Origin: Variovorax sp. WDL1
GTDB lineage: Bacteria; Pseudomonadota; Gammaproteobacteria; Burkholderiales; Burkholderiaceae_C
Direction of reading: 5' to 3'
Length of the DNA stretch: 64,000 nucleotides
Assembly (NCBI RefSeq): GCF_001541225.1
Contig: NZ_LMTS01000164.1
Coordinates: 110,159-174,158, forward strand
In this document: positions 49,660-58,568 of the stretch, one piece after another
Layout: every line of letters starts with the position of its first letter
How positions within the stretch are numbered: the stretch's first letter is position 1
Position numbers and translations under genes: made by a program
The notes under the pieces: generated by a model
What the model was told of the DNA's origin: nothing
Seen by the model: only the letters and a program-made list of their open reading frames with translations
Databases searched by the model: none

Positions 49660-52044
49660 ATGGATTCCCAACCGCCCCTCGATTTCCAGAACCCCGAAGA
49701 GGACGGGGCCCTCACACTGGCCGATTACGCGCAGACAGCGTACCTCGAATACGCGCTTTCGGTCGTCAAGGGCCGCGCGCTGCCCGATGTCAGCGACGGC
49801 CAGAAGCCGGTGCAGCGGCGCATCCTCTACTCGATGTCGCGCATGGGCCTCGGCTTCGGCGGCGCCAACGGCACCGTGGGCGCCAAGCCGGTCAAGAGTG
49901 CCCGCGTGGTCGGCGACGTGCTGGGCCGCTTCCATCCGCATGGCGACCAGGCCGCGTACGACGCACTCGTGCGCATGGCGCAGGACTTCTCGCAGCGCTA
50001 CCCGCTGGTCGACGGCCAGGGCAACTTCGGCAGCCGCGACGGCGACGGCGCCGCGGCCATGCGCTATACCGAGGCGCGGCTGTCGCGCATCACCAGCCTG
50101 CTGCTCGATGAAATCGACGAGGGCACGGTCGACTTCATCCCCAACTACGACGGCTCCACGGAGGAGCCCCGCCTGCTGCCCGCGCGGCTGCCCTTCACGC
50201 TTCTGAACGGCGCCAGCGGCATCGCGGTCGGCCTCGCCACCGAGATCCCGAGCCACAACCTGCGCGAGATCGCCGACGCCTGCGTGGCGCTGATCAAGTC
50301 CAACGGCAAGTTCTCCGACGAGGAGCTGTTCGCGCTCGTGCCCGGCCCCGACTACCCCGGCGGCGCGCAGATCATCAGCGGCCCGGCCGAGATCGCGGAG
50401 GCCTACCGCACCGGCCGCGGCTCTCTGAAGGTGCGCGCGCGCTGGAAGATCGAGGAACTCGCGCGCGGCCAGTGGCAACTGGTGGTCAACGAGCTGCCCC
50501 CCGGCGTCAGCACGCAGAAGGTGCTGGAGGAAATCGAGGAGCTCACCAACCCCAAGGTCCGCGCCGGAAAGAAGGCGCTCACGGCCGAGCAGACCCAGCT
50601 CAAGGCGGCCGTGCTCGCGGTGCTCGACGTCGTGCGCGACGAGTCCAGCAAGGACGCGCCGGTGCGCCTGGTCTTCGAGCCCAAGACCTCGCGCATCAGC
50701 CAGGAGGAGTTCATCACCACGCTGCTGGCGCAGACCTCGCTGGAGAACTCCGCGCCCATCAATCTCACGATGGTGGGCATCGACGGCAAGCCGACGCAGA
50801 AGTCGCTGCGCCAAATGCTCAACGAGTGGATCGCCTTCCGCGAGATCACCGTCGAGCGCCGCTCGCGGCACCGGCTCGGCAAGGTGCAGGACCGCATCCA
50901 CATCCTCGAGGGCCGGCAGCTGGTGCTGCTCAACATCGACGAGGTGATCGCGATCATCCGCGCCGCCGAGGACCCGAAGGCTGCGCTGATCGCGCGCTTC
51001 AGCCTCAGCGAGCGGCAGGCCGAGGACATCCTCGAGATCCGTCTGCGCCAGCTGGCGCGTCTGGAGGCCATCAAGATCGAGCAGGAGCTCAAGGGCCTGC
51101 GCGAGGACCAGAAGAAGCTCGAGGACATCCTCGCCAGCCCGGCCGCGCTGCGCCGCCTGCTGGTGAAGGAGATCGAGGCCGACGCGAAGAGCTTCGAGGA
51201 TCCGCGCCGCACGCTGATCCAGGCCGAGAAGCGCGCGGTGGCCGAGGTGCGGGTGGTCGACGAGCCGGTCACGGTGATCGTTTCCCAGAAGGGCTGGGTG
51301 CGCACGCAAAAGGGCTGGGCCAGCGAGCGCGCCGCGGGCGCGGCAGCGCCCGAGTACAGCTTCAAGTCCGGCGATGCGCTCTACGGCGCCTTCGAGTGCC
51401 GCTCTGTCGACACGCTGCTGGTCTTCGGCACCGCCAAGGACAAGAGCGTGCGCGTCTACAGCGTAGCCGTGGCATCGTTGCCCGGCGGGCGCGGCGATGG
51501 CCAGCCGGTCACCACGCTGATCGACCTCGAGAGCGGCACGCACGTCGCGCACTACTTCGCGGGGCCGTCGGGTGCGGCGCTGCTGCTGTCCAGCACCGGC
51601 GGCTACGGCTTCATCGCCTCGGTCGAGAACATGATCTCGCGGCAGCGCGGCGGCAAGGCCTTCGTCGACGTGGGTGAAGGCGAGCAGCTGTGCCGGCCCT
51701 CGCTGGTCGGCGGCGCGAGCGGCGCGGAGCCGATGCCGCCGGCGACCCACGTGGCCTGCGCCTCGACGGGCGGGCGCATCCTGACCTTCGAGATCCTCGA
51801 GATGAAGGCGCTGCCCAAGGGCGGCCGCGGGCTCACGCTGATCGACCTCGATGCCAAGGACACGCTTGCGGGCGCCGCGGCCTACACGCGCAGCGTGAAG
51901 ATCGTGGGCATCGGCCGCGGCGGCAAGGAACGCGAGGAGACGCTGGAGATCCGCAGCCTCAACAACGCCCGCGGCAGCCGCGCGCGAAAGGGCAAGGCAG
52001 CCGACCTGGGCTTCAAGCCGACCGATGTCGTGCGCGTGCTCTGA
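49660..52044 (+). CDS. parC: DNA topoisomerase IV subunit A
   Basis: The 794-residue DNA-cleaving subunit has a winged-helix/tower core with [34 protein letters not shown] and the catalytic Tyr136 in [12 protein letters not shown]. The quinolone-determining region includes [14 protein letters not shown]. The coiled-coil gate follows ([28 protein letters not shown]), then a beta-pinwheel C-terminal domain with repeats such as [14 protein letters not shown]. The gyrase box is absent, supporting ParC. TACACT at 49627-49632 could be its -10. Confidence 0.96.
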   Translation: MDSQPPLDFQNPEEDGALTLADYAQTAYLEYALSVVKGRALPDVSDGQKPVQRRILYSMSRMGLGFGGANGTVGAKPVKSARVVGDVLGRFHPHGDQAAYDALVRMAQDFSQRYPLVDGQGNFGSRDGDGAAAMRYTEARLSRITSLLLDEIDEGTVDFIPNYDGSTEEPRLLPARLPFTLLNGASGIAVGLATEIPSHNLREIADACVALIKSNGKFSDEELFALVPGPDYPGGAQIISGPAEIAEAYRTGRGSLKVRARWKIEELARGQWQLVVNELPPGVSTQKVLEEIEELTNPKVRAGKKALTAEQTQLKAAVLAVLDVVRDESSKDAPVRLVFEPKTSRISQEEFITTLLAQTSLENSAPINLTMVGIDGKPTQKSLRQMLNEWIAFREITVERRSRHRLGKVQDRIHILEGRQLVLLNIDEVIAIIRAAEDPKAALIARFSLSERQAEDILEIRLRQLARLEAIKIEQELKGLREDQKKLEDILASPAALRRLLVKEIEADAKSFEDPRRTLIQAEKRAVAEVRVVDEPVTVIVSQKGWVRTQKGWASERAAGAAAPEYSFKSGDALYGAFECRSVDTLLVFGTAKDKSVRVYSVAVASLPGGRGDGQPVTTLIDLESGTHVAHYFAGPSGAALLLSSTGGYGFIASVENMISRQRGGKAFVDVGEGEQLCRPSLVGGASGAEPMPPATHVACASTGGRILTFEILEMKALPKGGRGLTLIDLDAKDTLAGAAAYTRSVKIVGIGRGGKEREETLEIRSLNNARGSRARKGKAADLGFKPTDVVRVL

Positions 52045-52056
52045 GGAAGACGGCGC

Positions 52057-52248
52057 ATGATCGATTTCGGGCCGGTCGGCATCTTCGTCCTCGTCGTGAC
52101 CAGCGCGGCGAGCTTCCTGCTTGCGCGCTGGCTGTCGAAGCGGCGGCGCGATTCGAAGCGCGAGCGCGAGCGGCGCAGCGAGGAGGCCTCGCAAAGCCGC
52201 CAGGTGCGGCGGGCGCGTGAGCGCAGGAAGGTGAATCGAGATCGATGA
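52057..52248 (+). CDS. 63-residue single-TM protein with highly charged tail
   Basis: The product is a TM helix (GPVGIFVLVVTSAASFLLARWL, about 5-27) followed by 36 residues that are almost entirely Arg, Lys, Glu, Ser and Gln, predicted as a long charged helix. It is probably bitopic with the basic tail in the cytoplasm. It begins 12 nt after parC and overlaps the next gene as ATGA. I do not recognise a family. The start ATG is followed by typical membrane-protein codons. Confidence 0.6.
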   Translation: MIDFGPVGIFVLVVTSAASFLLARWLSKRRRDSKRERERRSEEASQSRQVRRARERRKVNRDR

Positions 52249-52853
52249 TCGGCCCCGTGAACGCCGCATGCTCGGGCCCGCCGCTGCAACCACATATCGA
52301 GAGCCGCATCCTGGCGCTGCGCGAGCAGCGCGTGATGCTCGATGCCGATCTGGCCGTGCTCTACGACGTACAGACCAAGGTGCTGGTGCAGGCAGTCAAG
52401 CGCAATGCCGAACGCTTCCCTTCCGATTTCATGTTTCAACTGTCCCCCGAGGAATGGACGGGTTTGAGGTCACAAACTGTGACCTCAAACACCGGCCGCG
52501 GCGGCAGGCGTACCGCGCCCTATGTGTTCACCGAGCAGGGCGTGGCGATGCTGTCCTCGGTGTTGAACAGTGCACGCGCCATCGCAGTGAACATCGAGAT
52601 CATGCGCACTTTCGTGCGGGTTCGAGCGCTGGCCACTACGCACCAGGACTTGGCGAAGCGCCTGAGCGAGCTGGAGGAGAAAACGGAGTTGCTGGACATG
52701 CGACATGACTCTTTCAGCCGCAACATGCGCAATCAACTGCGCCAGGTGTTCGATGCGATCAAGGCACTGACGGCACCACCCGACTCGCCCAAGCGACCCA
52801 TCGGGTTCGTGACGCACGAGGAGAAGAAGAACAAGGCTTCGGGCGGGGAGTAG
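52245..52853 (+). CDS. ORF6N-domain DNA-binding protein
   Basis: The 202-residue protein has an N-terminal ORF6N domain (about 17-105) with IESRILALREQRVMLDADLAVLYDVQTKVLVQAVKRNAERFPSDFMFQLS abridged: key marks are MLDADLAVLY, NAERFP and TEQGVAMLSSVL. A coiled-coil C-terminus (SELEEKTELL) follows. ORF6N proteins are usually phage or plasmid antirepressors and KilA-N relatives, but single chromosomal copies are common. No other phage gene is nearby, so a domesticated remnant is likely. Its ATG overlaps the upstream stop (ATGA). Confidence 0.85.
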   Translation: MIGPVNAACSGPPLQPHIESRILALREQRVMLDADLAVLYDVQTKVLVQAVKRNAERFPSDFMFQLSPEEWTGLRSQTVTSNTGRGGRRTAPYVFTEQGVAMLSSVLNSARAIAVNIEIMRTFVRVRALATTHQDLAKRLSELEEKTELLDMRHDSFSRNMRNQLRQVFDAIKALTAPPDSPKRPIGFVTHEEKKNKASGGE

Positions 52854-52863
52854 CCCGCAGGCA

Positions 52864-53958
52864 TTACCTCAGGCCCTCCCACCACAGCGCATTGCTCCGC
52901 GGCCGCCCGATCGTCAGCACCTCCCCGATCACCGGCGTCGCCAGCTCGATCTTCTTCGCCTGCGCCAGCTTGGCGATGCGGTCCAGCGGATCGCGCCACG
53001 TGTGGAAGGCAAGGTCGAAGGTGCTGTTGTGCACCACGTACAGCACCTTGCCGCGCAGATCCTCGAAGGCGCGCACGCTCTCTTCGGGCGTCATGTGCAC
53101 CGAGGGCCAGTACGCGTCGTAGGCGCCGTTCTCCATCAGCGCCAGGTCGAAGCCGCCGAAGCGTTCGCCGATCTGGCGGAAGCCTTGGAAGTAGCCCGAG
53201 TCGCCGCTGTAGAAGATGCGCTTGCCGCCACTCTCGACGATCCACGAAGCCCACAGCGTCTTGTTGCGGTCGTTGAGCGTGCGGCCCGAGAAATGCTGGG
53301 CCGGCGTGGCCGTGAGCCGCACGCCGTCGTGCTCCGTGCCCTGCCACCAGTCGAACTCGGCCACGCGCTCGGGCGGAACGCTCATCTCCAGCAGCCGGGC
53401 ACGAACGCCGAGCGGCACGAAGTAGCGCTGCACGCGCTGCGCCAGGTACTCGATGGTCGGAACGTCGAGGTGGTCGTAGTGGTCGTGCGAGAGGATCAGC
53501 CCCTCGATGGGCGGCAGTTGCTCGAGCGTGATCGGTGGCTGGTGGAAGCGCTTCGGCCCGACGAACGAGAAAGGCGAGGCGCGGTTGCCGAAGACCGGAT
53601 CGATCAGCCAGTACTTGCCGCGCAGCTTGAGCAGGTGCGAGGAATGGCCGAGGCGGATCACGTGGTTGCCCTCGGGGTCCAGCGCTTCGAGCTGCGCCGC
53701 GTCCAGTTCCTGCACGGGGATGGGATCGATCGGCACCGTCCCGGTCTTGGTGCCGGCAAAAAAGCGGGACCAGATCCTCCACGAGTTGGCCGAGGGCAGG
53801 GCCTGCGGGTTGGGCAGGTTCTGGAAGCTGCAGTCCTTGAACTGCGGGGAAGCCGCGTACGGCGTTTCACAGGCGCTGCTCGCGGTGGTGGCGCAGCCGG
53901 CCGCGAGGCTGAAGGTCGCAGCCAGGATGAGGCTCTTGCAGAGGAGGGCGTTGGGCAT
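52864..53958 (-). CDS. MBL-fold lipoprotein hydrolase (NAPE-PLD/UlaG-like)
   Basis: This 364-residue metallo-beta-lactamase-fold protein carries a lipoprotein signal (ATFSLAAGC, Cys near 22). The metal sites are RLGHSSHLLKLRGKYWLIDPVF, LSHDHYDHLD, TPAQHFSGR, YSGDSGYF and the late His in VHNSTFDLAFHTW. This pattern matches the NAPE-PLD-like L-ascorbate lactonase/RomA group, which hydrolyses phospholipid-like substrates or modulates outer-membrane permeability. It is divergent from the patatin gene across 124 nt, so a lipid-related theme with that neighbour is possible but unproven. Confidence 0.85.
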   Translation of the reverse strand: MPNALLCKSLILAATFSLAAGCATTASSACETPYAASPQFKDCSFQNLPNPQALPSANSWRIWSRFFAGTKTGTVPIDPIPVQELDAAQLEALDPEGNHVIRLGHSSHLLKLRGKYWLIDPVFGNRASPFSFVGPKRFHQPPITLEQLPPIEGLILSHDHYDHLDVPTIEYLAQRVQRYFVPLGVRARLLEMSVPPERVAEFDWWQGTEHDGVRLTATPAQHFSGRTLNDRNKTLWASWIVESGGKRIFYSGDSGYFQGFRQIGERFGGFDLALMENGAYDAYWPSVHMTPEESVRAFEDLRGKVLYVVHNSTFDLAFHTWRDPLDRIAKLAQAKKIELATPVIGEVLTIGRPRSNALWWEGLR

Positions 53959-54082
53959 CTGGGCTTGGATGGGGGGAGGGCGATTGCGGCGAGAGCTTAC
54001 CTGCGATCCGGCATAGACCATTCGCGGCATTGCCGCCCCTTGCCATGCATGAAATATTCCATGCCGAACGACGAGGAGCCGC

Positions 54083-57000
54083 ATGGACGAAGCGATCCGC
54101 AAGCTGGTCACGGCCCGCCGCGAGGCGCTCTCGGGCGCCGATGACGGGCGGCGGCCCTGGGGCCTGGCGCTGTCGGGCGGAGGCATCCGAAGCGCCACCT
54201 TCTGCCTGGGCCTGCTCAAGTCGCTGGCCGCGCGCCGGCAGTTGCTCGAATTCGACCTGGTCTCCACCGTCTCCGGCGGCGGCTATATCGGCGCCACGCT
54301 GGGGCGGCTGTGCTCCAACGCGAAATCGGCTGCCGAGGTGCGCGAGATCGAGCGTGCCTTCGGCGATGTCGATCGCGCACGCTTCGGCTGGTGGCTGCGC
54401 GGCAACGGCCGCTACCTGATTCCGGGCGGCCTGCGCGACACCCTTTTCGCGGGTGCGCTCTACCTGCGCAACCTGCTGGGCACCCACATCGAGATCGCGA
54501 TCGCCGCCAGCCTGATCGGCATGGTGCTGGCCGCCATCAACCTGCTGCTGTGGGACTCGGTGTTCCGCGCGGTCGATCTCAACAGCGTGCCGCCCGATTC
54601 CGTGGTCGGCGTCAGCGACCTGGGCAGCGTGCATTCGCTGCGCCTGCTGGTCCAGTGGGCGACGCAATGGCCCACGTTGTGGTTCACGCTGGTGGGGCCC
54701 TTCCTCGCCTCGATCGTGCTGGCGTGCGCCTACTGGTCGGTGCGCGACAGGCAGTCCATCGGCTCGATGCTGCTGCAGGTGGCGATGTGGTGTGCACTCG
54801 CCGCCGGCGCCTGCTGGGTCGGGCCGCAACTGGTGCGCCACTACAGCGGGCCGCTGTGGCTCGCCCCGGTCTTCGTCGGCTTCGCGCTGTGCTGGGTGCT
54901 GGCGCTGCTGTGGGTGCTGTGGCGCAGCCGGAAGCGCTCCCCCGCGCAGCTGCGCAACGACCTCACCGACGGACTCGCCTCGGTGATCAACACCGCGCTG
55001 CTGATCGTGATGCTGGGCCTGCTCGACCGCGTGGGCTGGTGGATCGCGGCCGAAAGCCAGGACCTGCGCGCCTCCTACGGCGCCGCCTTGCTGCTGGTGG
55101 CCGCGGCGCTGCGCGGCGTGTTGCCGATGCTGCTGTCGCAGAAGCAGCAGGCACCCGGCATCGGCAAGTCGCTGACGCTCAGCCTTGCCAGCCTGGCAGG
55201 CCTGCTGCTGGCCTTCTGCCTCGCGGCCTGGTGGGTGGGCGTGGTGTATGCGGCGACGCTGCTGCCGGTGTTCACGCCGGCCGGCCTGGACTTCTCGCGC
55301 GGCTGGGTCTGGCTGGGCACCATCTTCGTCATCGTCTTCAGCTATGCGCTGGTGACGGGGCGCAACTTCGGCTTCCTCAACGTTTCCTCGCTGCACATGT
55401 TCTACAAGGCGCGGATCGTGCGCGGCTACCTGGGCGCGGCCAATGCGCGGCGCCTTGGCGCGAGCCCGACCGAGCAGGTCTCGGGGCTGGAGCCGCCGCA
55501 GGTGCCGGTGGGGGAGGTCGATCCGGAGGACGACATTTCCCAATTGCGGTACGCCCCGCACCTGCACGGCGGGCCGGTGCACCTGGCCAACGTCTGCATC
55601 AACCAGACGCACGACACCAAGCAGAAACTCTTCAACCGCGATCGGCGCAGCCTGCCGCTCACCATCGGTCCGCAGGGCTGGATGCAGGCCGGCGGCGCCG
55701 GCTGGGCGCAGGCGCACGGCGACGGTGCGCTCACCCTCGGCGCATGGACAGCGATCTCGGGCGCCGCCTTCGCGCCCGGCCTCGGCCGCCTGACCAAGCG
55801 CGGCATCGCGGCACTGTCGGTCTTCGCGGGCCTGCGCCTGGGCTACTGGTGGAACAGCGCCGAGGCCGGCGTCGTGCAGAGCGGCGCCGCGGTGCATGGC
55901 AGTCCGCTGCTGATGAAGACGCGCTTCATGCTGCTCGAATGCTTCGGCATCTTTCCCGGCAGCAGCTCCGCCAACTGGTACCTGAGCGACGGCGGCCACT
56001 TCGAGAACACCGGCGCCTACGCGCTGCTGCGCCAGGAGGCCTCGCTGATCGTGATCGCCGATTGCGGCGCCGATCCGGACTACCGCTTCTGCGATCTCGA
56101 GATCCTGATCCGCCGCGCCCGCATCGACCTCAACGCCGAGATCACCTTCATGAAGCCGCGGCCCGGCGCCGACTGGGCGCACCTGGGCGCCTTCGGTTCG
56201 CTCAACGACCTGGCCTCGACCCACAGCCAGGCCTGCCTGGCGCTGGCGCAGGTGCGCTACGCCAGCGGCGCGACCGGGCAGATCGTGCTGGTCAAGCCCA
56301 ACGTATCGGCCGCGCTGCCGGTGGACCTGGTCAACTTCAAGGCCGCCAACCCGCTGTTCCCGCAGCAGCCCACCACGGACCAGTTCTTCGACGAGGCGCA
56401 ATGGGAGAGCTATTTCCGCCTCGGTGCCGAGATCGGCACGCGACTGGAAGGCGAGATGCTGGCGGAGGTGGCGAAGGGCGCCCCCGGCATGTTCGTGCCG
56501 GACGACGGCCAGCCGCAGGCGCTGGCGAAGGTCGCCGCGCAGGGCGACGGCGAGGCGTCCGCCAAGGACAGCGCCGCCGCCACCGCCGCCGCCGTGGGCT
56601 CGATGAGCCGCCTGCAGGCGCGTGTGATGCGGGCGGGCGCGGTCACTGCGTCGGTGGGCATCGGCACGGCCGCGACCTTCGCTGTAGCGGCGTGGCAGGG
56701 CATCGACAGCTGGCGCGCGCAGCGTGCCGAGACCGAGAAGGCCGAGAACAGCTCCTTCCAGGAACTCACCGAGCGCTGGGCCCGCCTGCAGGCGAGCGCC
56801 TCGGGCGGCGCTTCGGCGCAACTGGCGGCCGAGCTGCTGCGCACCGGCGACCTGCTGTGCCGCGACGGCCGCGACAACTTCATGGCCAAGTTCCGGCTCT
56901 CGGTGCGCATCGTGGACGACGCGAAGCAGGCTTGCGCCAAGGAGCCCCTGGACCAGCGCGCGCCGGCCTGCACGCGCCTGCTCGATGCGGGCAACGGCAT

Positions 57001-57664
57001 CGACTGCCTGCAACCTGCGCAGGCGCCGCCCTGCGCGCCGCGCTACTGGGCGCGCGACTACACAGGCCAGGTCGGCTCCAAGCAGAACTGCAGCGGCATC
57101 CTGCCCGCGCCCTGGCCCGCGGTGGTGTGGCTGCGCGACCGCATCCAGGACACGGATCAGGGCGAGGTGCAGGTGGCGGCGGGCCAGCCGCCTGCGGCGG
57201 CGCCGTCGGCGCCGTCGGCGCCGTCCTATCCGGGGCCGGTGCCAGGGGCGGTCGTCCAGCCGTCGAACGGGATCGAGGCGCCCCCGCCTCCGCCGCCGCC
57301 GCCGCCCGCGGCCGACGTCTGCGCCGGCACGGTGGTCTACATCCAGCTCTACGGCCCCGCGCTGCGCGACAAGGCGCGCAGCTGGCGCGGCCCCTGGCGC
57401 ACGCTGGGCGCCTCGGTGCCGCCCATCGAGGACGTGCTGAGCACCTCGCGCCGGGCCGGACGCTCGCCGCCGGTGGGCCATCCGGAGCCCACCGTGATCA
57501 TCCGCGACGAAAAGACCCGCTCCTGCGCCGAGGCCCTCATCCAGACCGCAGCCTCGCCCACCGGCCAGCCCTGGGCGATCAAGCTGCGGCCGCAGGCGGG
57601 CGCCGAGACGAAGAGCAACATCGAAGTGTGGCTGCCGCGCACCGGCGGGCCGCTGGCGAACTGA
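54083..57664 (+). CDS. large membrane-embedded patatin-like phospholipase
   Basis: The 1,193-residue protein opens with a patatin catalytic domain: oxyanion loop SGGGIRSATF (31-40), nucleophile Ser64 in VSGGGYIG, and the dyad Asp in LSDGGHFENTGAY at Asp636. Nucleophile and Asp are far apart because about eight TM helices (roughly 130-440) are inserted between them. A further hydrophobic helix occurs near 855-875. The C-terminus holds a Cys-containing domain, an APS repeat from a 9-bp tandem (about 57201-57226) and a polyproline run. It is expected to hydrolyse membrane lipids at or in the inner membrane. GAGGAG precedes ATG 54083. An SGNH hydrolase gene follows after 40 nt. Confidence 0.8.
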   Translation: MDEAIRKLVTARREALSGADDGRRPWGLALSGGGIRSATFCLGLLKSLAARRQLLEFDLVSTVSGGGYIGATLGRLCSNAKSAAEVREIERAFGDVDRARFGWWLRGNGRYLIPGGLRDTLFAGALYLRNLLGTHIEIAIAASLIGMVLAAINLLLWDSVFRAVDLNSVPPDSVVGVSDLGSVHSLRLLVQWATQWPTLWFTLVGPFLASIVLACAYWSVRDRQSIGSMLLQVAMWCALAAGACWVGPQLVRHYSGPLWLAPVFVGFALCWVLALLWVLWRSRKRSPAQLRNDLTDGLASVINTALLIVMLGLLDRVGWWIAAESQDLRASYGAALLLVAAALRGVLPMLLSQKQQAPGIGKSLTLSLASLAGLLLAFCLAAWWVGVVYAATLLPVFTPAGLDFSRGWVWLGTIFVIVFSYALVTGRNFGFLNVSSLHMFYKARIVRGYLGAANARRLGASPTEQVSGLEPPQVPVGEVDPEDDISQLRYAPHLHGGPVHLANVCINQTHDTKQKLFNRDRRSLPLTIGPQGWMQAGGAGWAQAHGDGALTLGAWTAISGAAFAPGLGRLTKRGIAALSVFAGLRLGYWWNSAEAGVVQSGAAVHGSPLLMKTRFMLLECFGIFPGSSSANWYLSDGGHFENTGAYALLRQEASLIVIADCGADPDYRFCDLEILIRRARIDLNAEITFMKPRPGADWAHLGAFGSLNDLASTHSQACLALAQVRYASGATGQIVLVKPNVSAALPVDLVNFKAANPLFPQQPTTDQFFDEAQWESYFRLGAEIGTRLEGEMLAEVAKGAPGMFVPDDGQPQALAKVAAQGDGEASAKDSAAATAAAVGSMSRLQARVMRAGAVTASVGIGTAATFAVAAWQGIDSWRAQRAETEKAENSSFQELTERWARLQASASGGASAQLAAELLRTGDLLCRDGRDNFMAKFRLSVRIVDDAKQACAKEPLDQRAPACTRLLDAGNGIDCLQPAQAPPCAPRYWARDYTGQVGSKQNCSGILPAPWPAVVWLRDRIQDTDQGEVQVAAGQPPAAAPSAPSAPSYPGPVPGAVVQPSNGIEAPPPPPPPPPAADVCAGTVVYIQLYGPALRDKARSWRGPWRTLGASVPPIEDVLSTSRRAGRSPPVGHPEPTVIIRDEKTRSCAEALIQTAASPTGQPWAIKLRPQAGAETKSNIEVWLPRTGGPLAN

Positions 57665-57704
57665 AGAAGGTACGAGTGCTCGTCCCCGCACAAGGAGAAG
57701 AACC

Positions 57705-58568
57705 ATGGCGACCCTCGGCAAGCCCGTCGTGATCGTGCGCCCGGAGCAGCTCGGCTTCGGCGAGCGCAGCGTGAGCCCCTCGGACTTCGGCTGGCACATG
57801 CTGGCGGAGGGAGACTCGTGGTTCTCCTTCGGTTCGCTCCTCGGCAACAACCTGCTCAACCGGCTGGGCTTCACGCGCAGCACGCTGGTCACGAACACGG
57901 CGCGCCCGAGCAACACGCTGGCCCATGTGGCCGACTGGTGGCACGACCCGGCCTTCTCGACCCTGATCGCGGGCGGGCGGCGCGGCCGCCAGGGCTGGGC
58001 CTTCGATGCGATCCTGCTGAGCGGCGGCGGCAACGACCTGATCGATGCGATCAACGATCGCCTGGTCGACCAGCAGTTGCTGCGCCTGTTGCCGCCAGGC
58101 AGCGACCCGGCCTTGCCCGAGGACTGCATCCATCCCGAGGCCTGGGCGGCCTTCGAGACCTACCTGCGCACCAACTTCGCGATGGTGTCGCAGCTGGCCT
58201 CGGGCAGCCGGCAGAACGCTGGCACGCCGATCTTCGTCCACACCTACGCCTACCCCACGCCCAACGATGCGCCCGCGGCGCCGGGCAGCGGGCCCGGGCT
58301 GCTGCCGGCCCTGGAGGCGCACCGTATTCCCGAGCCGATGCACCGGCCCCTGGCCGACCACCTGATCGACCGCCTGGCCGGAGTGATGCGCACGCTGGGC
58401 CTTGCGAACGTGCATGTGATCGACACCCTCGGCACGCTGAACCGCGCGGCGGCCGGCGCCCGCGGCGACAGCAACGACTGGCTCAACGAGATCCACCCCA
58501 ACCCGCAGGGCTACGGCAAGCTGGCGTTGGCGTGGCGCGCCGCCATCGAGGGTGTGATCGCTCCCTGA
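57705..58568 (+). CDS. SGNH/GDSL-type hydrolase
   Basis: The 287-residue hydrolase lacks a signal peptide. Block I is AEGDSWFSFG with the nucleophile Ser38, block III is LSGGGNDLID (Asn110), and block V is NEIHPNPQGYGKL with His264. The usual block V Asp (DxxH) reads Asn261 here, so the triad may be a dyad. It is probably a lysophospholipase or esterase acting with the upstream patatin. AAGGAG precedes the ATG. Its last 58 nt overlap the convergent ackA gene. Confidence 0.82.
   Translation: MATLGKPVVIVRPEQLGFGERSVSPSDFGWHMLAEGDSWFSFGSLLGNNLLNRLGFTRSTLVTNTARPSNTLAHVADWWHDPAFSTLIAGGRRGRQGWAFDAILLSGGGNDLIDAINDRLVDQQLLRLLPPGSDPALPEDCIHPEAWAAFETYLRTNFAMVSQLASGSRQNAGTPIFVHTYAYPTPNDAPAAPGSGPGLLPALEAHRIPEPMHRPLADHLIDRLAGVMRTLGLANVHVIDTLGTLNRAAAGARGDSNDWLNEIHPNPQGYGKLALAWRAAIEGVIAP

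Noticed and set aside
57201..57226. 9-bp tandem repeat GCGCCGTCG in the patatin gene
   Set aside because: In frame, it encodes an Ala-Pro-Ser linker; ordinary low-complexity coding sequence rather than a regulatory repeat.
53867..58129. 1,420-codon minus-strand open frame opposite the patatin and SGNH genes
   Set aside because: Low-complexity Arg/Gln/Ala/His composition and no start context; it is the antisense shadow of two genes with clear catalytic motifs.
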